In this document: piece after piece, positions 62,301-64,000 of the stretch
Position numbering within the stretch: the stretch's first letter is position 1
Layout of the letters: the number at the start of each line of letters is the position of its first letter
Source: a candidate division KSB1 bacterium
Lineage (GTDB): Bacteria; Zhuqueibacterota; Zhuqueibacteria; JANLFK01; Oleimicrobiaceae
Length of the DNA stretch: 64,000 nucleotides
Assembly (NCBI GenBank): GCA_024655945.1
Contig: JANLFK010000006.1
Location: 1-64,000 of the forward strand
Reading direction: 5' to 3'
Made by a program: the position numbers and the translations under genes
The notes under the pieces: model-generated
The model's input: only the letters and a program-made list of their open reading frames with translations
What the model was told of the DNA's origin: nothing
Database searches by the model: none

Positions 62301-62703
62301 CCGGACGATCCACCTCCGAATGATCCCGCATGTTCATCAAAAAACCGTCAAACTGATTGAACAACCCTCCCCCCACCGAACTGTCCTTCACCACCGCCGC
62401 CATGTACAAGTAATTCCCCGAGACCAAAAACTTCAACGTCGCATCCAACGGATCGCTCGGCTTCACCCCACTCTCATCCTTCCACCCACTGCCAGGTATC
62501 AACCCCGAACTCTTCCCATACTGCAACCGCACCGACTCCGCCTTCTGCCACGATACCTCATCCAACCGCCCATCCAACACAATCGGCTCGCTGGTCGCCC
62601 GCGCCCAAATCACATTCGGCCGCTCCAGAGCCTGCGCGTAGGCCAAGGTAAAGGACAACACCACCAGACCTACGACTGCCAGTTGCACACGTCCCTTGCT
62701 CAT
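59308..62703 (-). CDS. secreted CBM9-like protein made of two duplicated modules, T9SS sorting domain
   Basis: A 1131-aa protein with a signal peptide (LAVVGLVVLSFTLAYA). It contains two nearly identical ~497-residue copies (25-521 and 528-1024), each built from two CBM9/DOMON-like domains: VLDGRLDEVSWQKAESVRL opens the first and VIDGRLEEAVWAKAPGLEI the second. Internal motifs fit sugar-binding CBM9 (LYLGVDVRDQAV, WDGIRFIINDR, FELAIDLKALGYP). The last ~90 residues are a sorting domain (NYPNPFNPSTVIRYALPED...SSGMYLYQLQLA...KMLAVK). No catalytic domain is visible, so it is a surface glycan-binding protein. ATG 62703 has GGGAGGAAG upstream; it is 107 bp after the lacI-type gene. Confidence 0.9.
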   Translation of the reverse strand: MSKGRVQLAVVGLVVLSFTLAYAQALERPNVIWARATSEPIVLDGRLDEVSWQKAESVRLQYGKSSGLIPGSGWKDESGVKPSDPLDATLKFLVSGNYLYMAAVVKDSSVGGGLFNQFDGFLMNMRDHSEVDRPAPPFEYFYGWVTEGWADPNTGNVGASPGFFGWASGDRGVWDAVTVVDGVSNDDSTPDRGYVVEFKFNLTPRGYDVTRPEGDIVEFNVSIYDADWHWPHNADKFSGNRTWWCGPWGNASAYDVARIYARPDVTVDSGPVPLVGPEVVIPNGVNYPDPVIDGRLEEAVWAKAPGLEIRYGDEQLRASYPGIGPWRSGQFQPEIAGVRAPVLDPGDATVKWFFKGDMLYLGVDVRDQAVTGMNLYDMWDGIRFIINDRAVMNPDDHNLERRQLTVRVDSLGSLQVMDYLAHMIDSLHMAQAAMALKPNTTVNNPQDIDEGYSFELAIDLKALGYPVGRGDGDLFISATLFDGDAFANPADNYGTRTWWMRESTWPAAPAWAYMDPNAYVPDGEIASALERPNVIWARATSEPIVLDGRLDEVSWQKAESVRLQYGKSSGLIPGSGWKDESGVKPSDPLDATLKFLVSGNYLYMAAVVKDSSVGGGLFNQFDGFLMNMRDHSEVDRPAPPFEYFYGWVTEGWADPNTGNVGASPGFFGWASGDRGVWDAVTVVDGVSNDDSTPDRGYVVEFKFNLTPRGYDVTRPEGDIVEFNVSIYDADWHWPHNADKFSGNRTWWCGPWGNASAYDVARIYARPDVTVDSGPVPLVGPEVVIPNGVNYPDPVIDGRLEEAVWAKAPGLEIRYGDEQLRASYPGIGPWRSGQFQPEIAGVRAPVLDPGDATVKWFFKGDMLYLGVDVRDQAVTGMNLYDMWDGIRFIINDRAVMNPDDHNLERRQLTVRVDSLGSLQVMDYLAHMIDSLHMAQAAMALKPNTTVNNPQDIDEGYSFELAIDLKALGYPVGRGDGDLFISATLFDGDAFANPADNYGTRTWWMRESTWPAAPAWAYMDPNAYVPLRVGVAQRPEENVPRYFAIIGNYPNPFNPSTVIRYALPEDGVVTLKVFDVLGRNVATMPLGLQTAGIKEVSFDATGLSSGMYLYQLQLASRSGHVSVTRTGKMLAVK
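59633..61122. repeat. 1490-bp direct repeat, copy A
   Basis: Identical to 61142-62631 apart from one base that I could find (59647 G versus 61156 A, silent: Pro CCC/CCT). The copies are offset by 1509 bp (503 codons) and lie entirely inside the CBM9-like gene. Confidence 0.95.
61142..62631. repeat. 1490-bp direct repeat, copy B
   Basis: Second copy, nearest the N-terminus. The 19-bp spacer between the copies (61123-61141) encodes the DGEIAS linker. Homology ends abruptly at both ends, at 61142 and 62631. Confidence 0.95.
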
Positions 62704-62736
62704 GACGCTTCCTCCCATTGATTGTGGGACCCTCGC

Positions 62737-62756
62737 CTGCACCCAGGAGGGTGCAG
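62737..62756. other. perfect stem-loop between lacI-type gene and CBM9-like gene
   Basis: CTGCACCC / GGGTGCAG with the loop AGGA, 34 bp upstream of ATG 62703. There is no T-run on either strand. It may influence mRNA stability or processing in the leader of the CBM9-like gene. Confidence 0.4.
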
Positions 62757-62810
62757 CCATACCAACACCCCACGACTCACGCTCCAACAGCCCCCAGCTC
62801 TCACCTCCTT

Positions 62811-63854
62811 TCAGCTCTGTTCACTGCGGTGCCCAATGCAACCGCAAGATTCGCGAATCACCAAACCGGTGGGGAGAACCGTGTTCTGAGTCGGTTGCGT
62901 TTCATCCTTGCTCTCGATTGCACGAATCAGGTGGTCGGCTGCTTTGGAACCGAGTTCGGTGATCGGCACGTGGACAGTGGTCAGTGGTGGACGGATGCAG
63001 GAGGCCACATCGATGTCGTCGAATCCTGCGATGGCCACATCATCGGGAACGCTCAGCCCGTGGTCACGGATGGCACCATAGGCGCCGATGGCCATCTCGT
63101 CATTGGCGGCAAAGACCGCGCGCGGCCGCTTGGCCAAACCCAACAACATGCTCATCGCCAAATAGCCAGAACGACGGTCGAAATCGCCCCGGACCAGATA
63201 CGCGCCACCCTCCGCCTCGGGGTCCATGCCACGTTCCCGCAAGGCGTCCCGGTACCCCTGCTCGCGCTTTTCTGCGTCGAAGTTGCCGGCCGGGCCACGA
63301 ATCATGGCCAAGGGCTGGTAGCCATGGTCCAGCAGGTGTTTGGTCGCCAAGTAAGCCCCGCGCTGGTTATCAACCAGGATGCTTTGCACCATGCCGCCAT
63401 TCCACGGGAAGTTGAGCACCACCACTGGCATGCGAAAGCGCGCAAGCGACGACAGCGCCTTGGTGCCCAGCAGCGGTTCCATGACGATAAGGCCATCAAC
63501 CCGCCCTTCGCTCATCAACTTGGCCAAGGTGTGGATCTCATTGCGGTGGCTGTGGGAACAGGAGACGAGGATATGGTAGCCCTTGCCATAGGCGACCTCA
63601 TCGATGCCCCGCAAAAGTTGAGTGAAGAATTCACCAGATAGGTCGGGGAGGATAACACCCAGAAGGAAGGTCTTCTTTACGGTGAGGGCACGCGCGATGA
63701 GGTTCGGGGTAAAGTCCAGCTCACGGGCAGCCCTAAGCACTCGCTCGCGGGTCTCGTCGCTCACCGGCGCGCTGTCATTGAGTACCCGTGAGACGGTGGC
63801 AGGAGAAACCCCGGCTCGTGCGGCAACAGTCCTGATGGTTGGCCGGTTGCTCAT
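62811..63854 (-). CDS. LacI/GalR-family transcriptional regulator
   Basis: A 347-aa repressor. The N-terminal helix-turn-helix reads TIRTVAARAGVSPATVSRVL (residues 6-25), followed by the hinge helix (PNLIARALTVKKT) and a periplasmic-binding-protein-type core (GVILPDLSGEFFTQLLRGID, RPRAVFAANDEMAIGAYGAI, IAGFDDIDVASCIRPPLTTV). The C-terminus has two Cys near the end (RESCGCIG). It is the first gene of the glucan locus and has two operators and a near-consensus promoter upstream, so it likely represses itself and the whole locus until a sugar inducer binds. ATG 63854 has GGAAGATGG upstream. Confidence 0.95.
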   Translation of the reverse strand: MSNRPTIRTVAARAGVSPATVSRVLNDSAPVSDETRERVLRAARELDFTPNLIARALTVKKTFLLGVILPDLSGEFFTQLLRGIDEVAYGKGYHILVSCSHSHRNEIHTLAKLMSEGRVDGLIVMEPLLGTKALSSLARFRMPVVVLNFPWNGGMVQSILVDNQRGAYLATKHLLDHGYQPLAMIRGPAGNFDAEKREQGYRDALRERGMDPEAEGGAYLVRGDFDRRSGYLAMSMLLGLAKRPRAVFAANDEMAIGAYGAIRDHGLSVPDDVAIAGFDDIDVASCIRPPLTTVHVPITELGSKAADHLIRAIESKDETQPTQNTVLPTGLVIRESCGCIGHRSEQS

Positions 63855-63888
63855 CGTGCCATCTTCCGGCTAATGGACAAACGCTGCA

Positions 63889-63902
63889 TGTAACCGGTTT
63901 CT
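63889..63902. promoter_or_regulatory. secondary LacI-type operator
   Basis: TGTAACCGGTTTCT matches the LacI-family consensus TGNAANCGNTTNCA at all but the last base. It lies 35 bp upstream of the start codon, with its centre 56 bp from that of the main operator. Confidence 0.6.
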
Positions 63903-63942
63903 CGACATGCGGCGACCTGGCCTCAGGCAGGCTCCGCGAAGC

Positions 63943-63960
63943 CATGAAACCGATTTCATG
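63943..63960. promoter_or_regulatory. main LacI-type operator overlapping transcription start
   Basis: CATGAAACCGATTTCATG contains TGAAACCGATTTCA (63945-63958), a full match to the LacI-family consensus TGNAANCGNTTNCA, and is palindromic to its outer bases. It lies immediately downstream of the -10 box, over the expected transcription start near 63958. Confidence 0.75.
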
Positions 63961-63964
63961 CCGC

Positions 63965-63993
63965 AATATAACCACCTTTCCCCAAATTGTCAA
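63965..63993 (-). promoter_or_regulatory. near-consensus sigma70 promoter of the regulator gene and glucan locus
   Basis: On the minus strand, TTGACA (63993-63988), a 17-bp spacer and TATATT (63970-63965). With the operator directly downstream this is the classic arrangement for simple repression. The leader is about 104 nt. Confidence 0.8.
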
Positions 63994-64000
63994 GCGAAAA

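Noticed and set aside
59633-62631. Long direct repeats as a mobile element or CRISPR-like array
   Set aside because: The copies are coding, in frame, only two in number, without terminal inverted repeats or transposase. They are protein-module duplications.
62737-62756. Stem-loop as terminator of the LacI-type gene
   Set aside because: The stem is perfect but no T-run follows on the minus strand; reported only as a structure.

Overview
This 64 kb window comes from a high-GC, Gram-negative bacterium that looks like a member of the FCB superphylum (Calditrichota/KSB1/Ignavibacteria-like; this placement is inference). The sequence signs are two TonB-dependent receptors with carboxypeptidase-regulatory N-termini, two PorV/UPF0164-type outer-membrane proteins, a GWxTD-domain protein, many SPI and SPII signal peptides, and eight secreted proteins ending in a FlgD/Por-type C-terminal sorting domain (type IX secretion, T9SS). 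No rRNA, tRNA, CRISPR array or phage gene was seen. Clear promoters have sigma70 form, with a TATATT -10 box in three cases.

Layout. 1-638: IS481/rve-type transposase pseudogene (in-frame stop). 912-2360 (+): M48 lipoprotein peptidase with its own promoter and a bidirectional terminator shared with the convergent block. 2436-15384 (-): transglutaminase-like protein, B3/B4-domain protein, C39-like T9SS peptidase, GT2 glycosyltransferase, PlsY, Ntn-hydrolase-like T9SS protein, M14 carboxypeptidase and an Asp-box propeller protein. 15497-27283 (-): one long operon, TonB receptor > 1045-aa T9SS cargo > PorV-like > lipoprotein > GWxTD protein > SGNH/TPR protein, headed by a strong promoter and a roughly 255-nt structured leader. 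27541-28901 has no intact gene and holds a transposase relic. 28983-40052 (+): GMC oxidoreductase, aldehyde dehydrogenase, 4Fe-4S protein, carbon-nitrogen hydrolase, GH20 hexosaminidase, S9 peptidase and class-I amidotransferase-like protein, behind a promoter with a palindrome over its -35 box.

40095-63854 (-) is a glucan-utilisation locus under a LacI-family regulator: LacI, a CBM9-like T9SS protein built from two nearly identical 1.49 kb repeats, TonB receptor, 1085-aa T9SS cargo, PorV-like protein, ABC sugar importer (binding protein plus two permeases, no ATPase), GH94 phosphorylase, two GH144-like (PF10091) enzymes and a large toroid-type hydrolase. GH144-like enzymes together with GH94 suggest beta-1,2-glucan or a related beta-glucan as substrate (inference).

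The most striking feature is the repeated triad of TonB receptor, ~1000-residue T9SS cargo and PorV-like protein, found once in the operon at 19926-27283 and once in the glucan locus at 52168-59168. No SusD is present, so this may be an alternative outer-membrane uptake or export module. Other notable points are a zinc ribbon inside a TonB receptor, the recent in-frame duplication in the CBM9 protein, a LacI operator lying on a near-consensus promoter, and a nitrilase-family protein that seems to lack the catalytic lysine.
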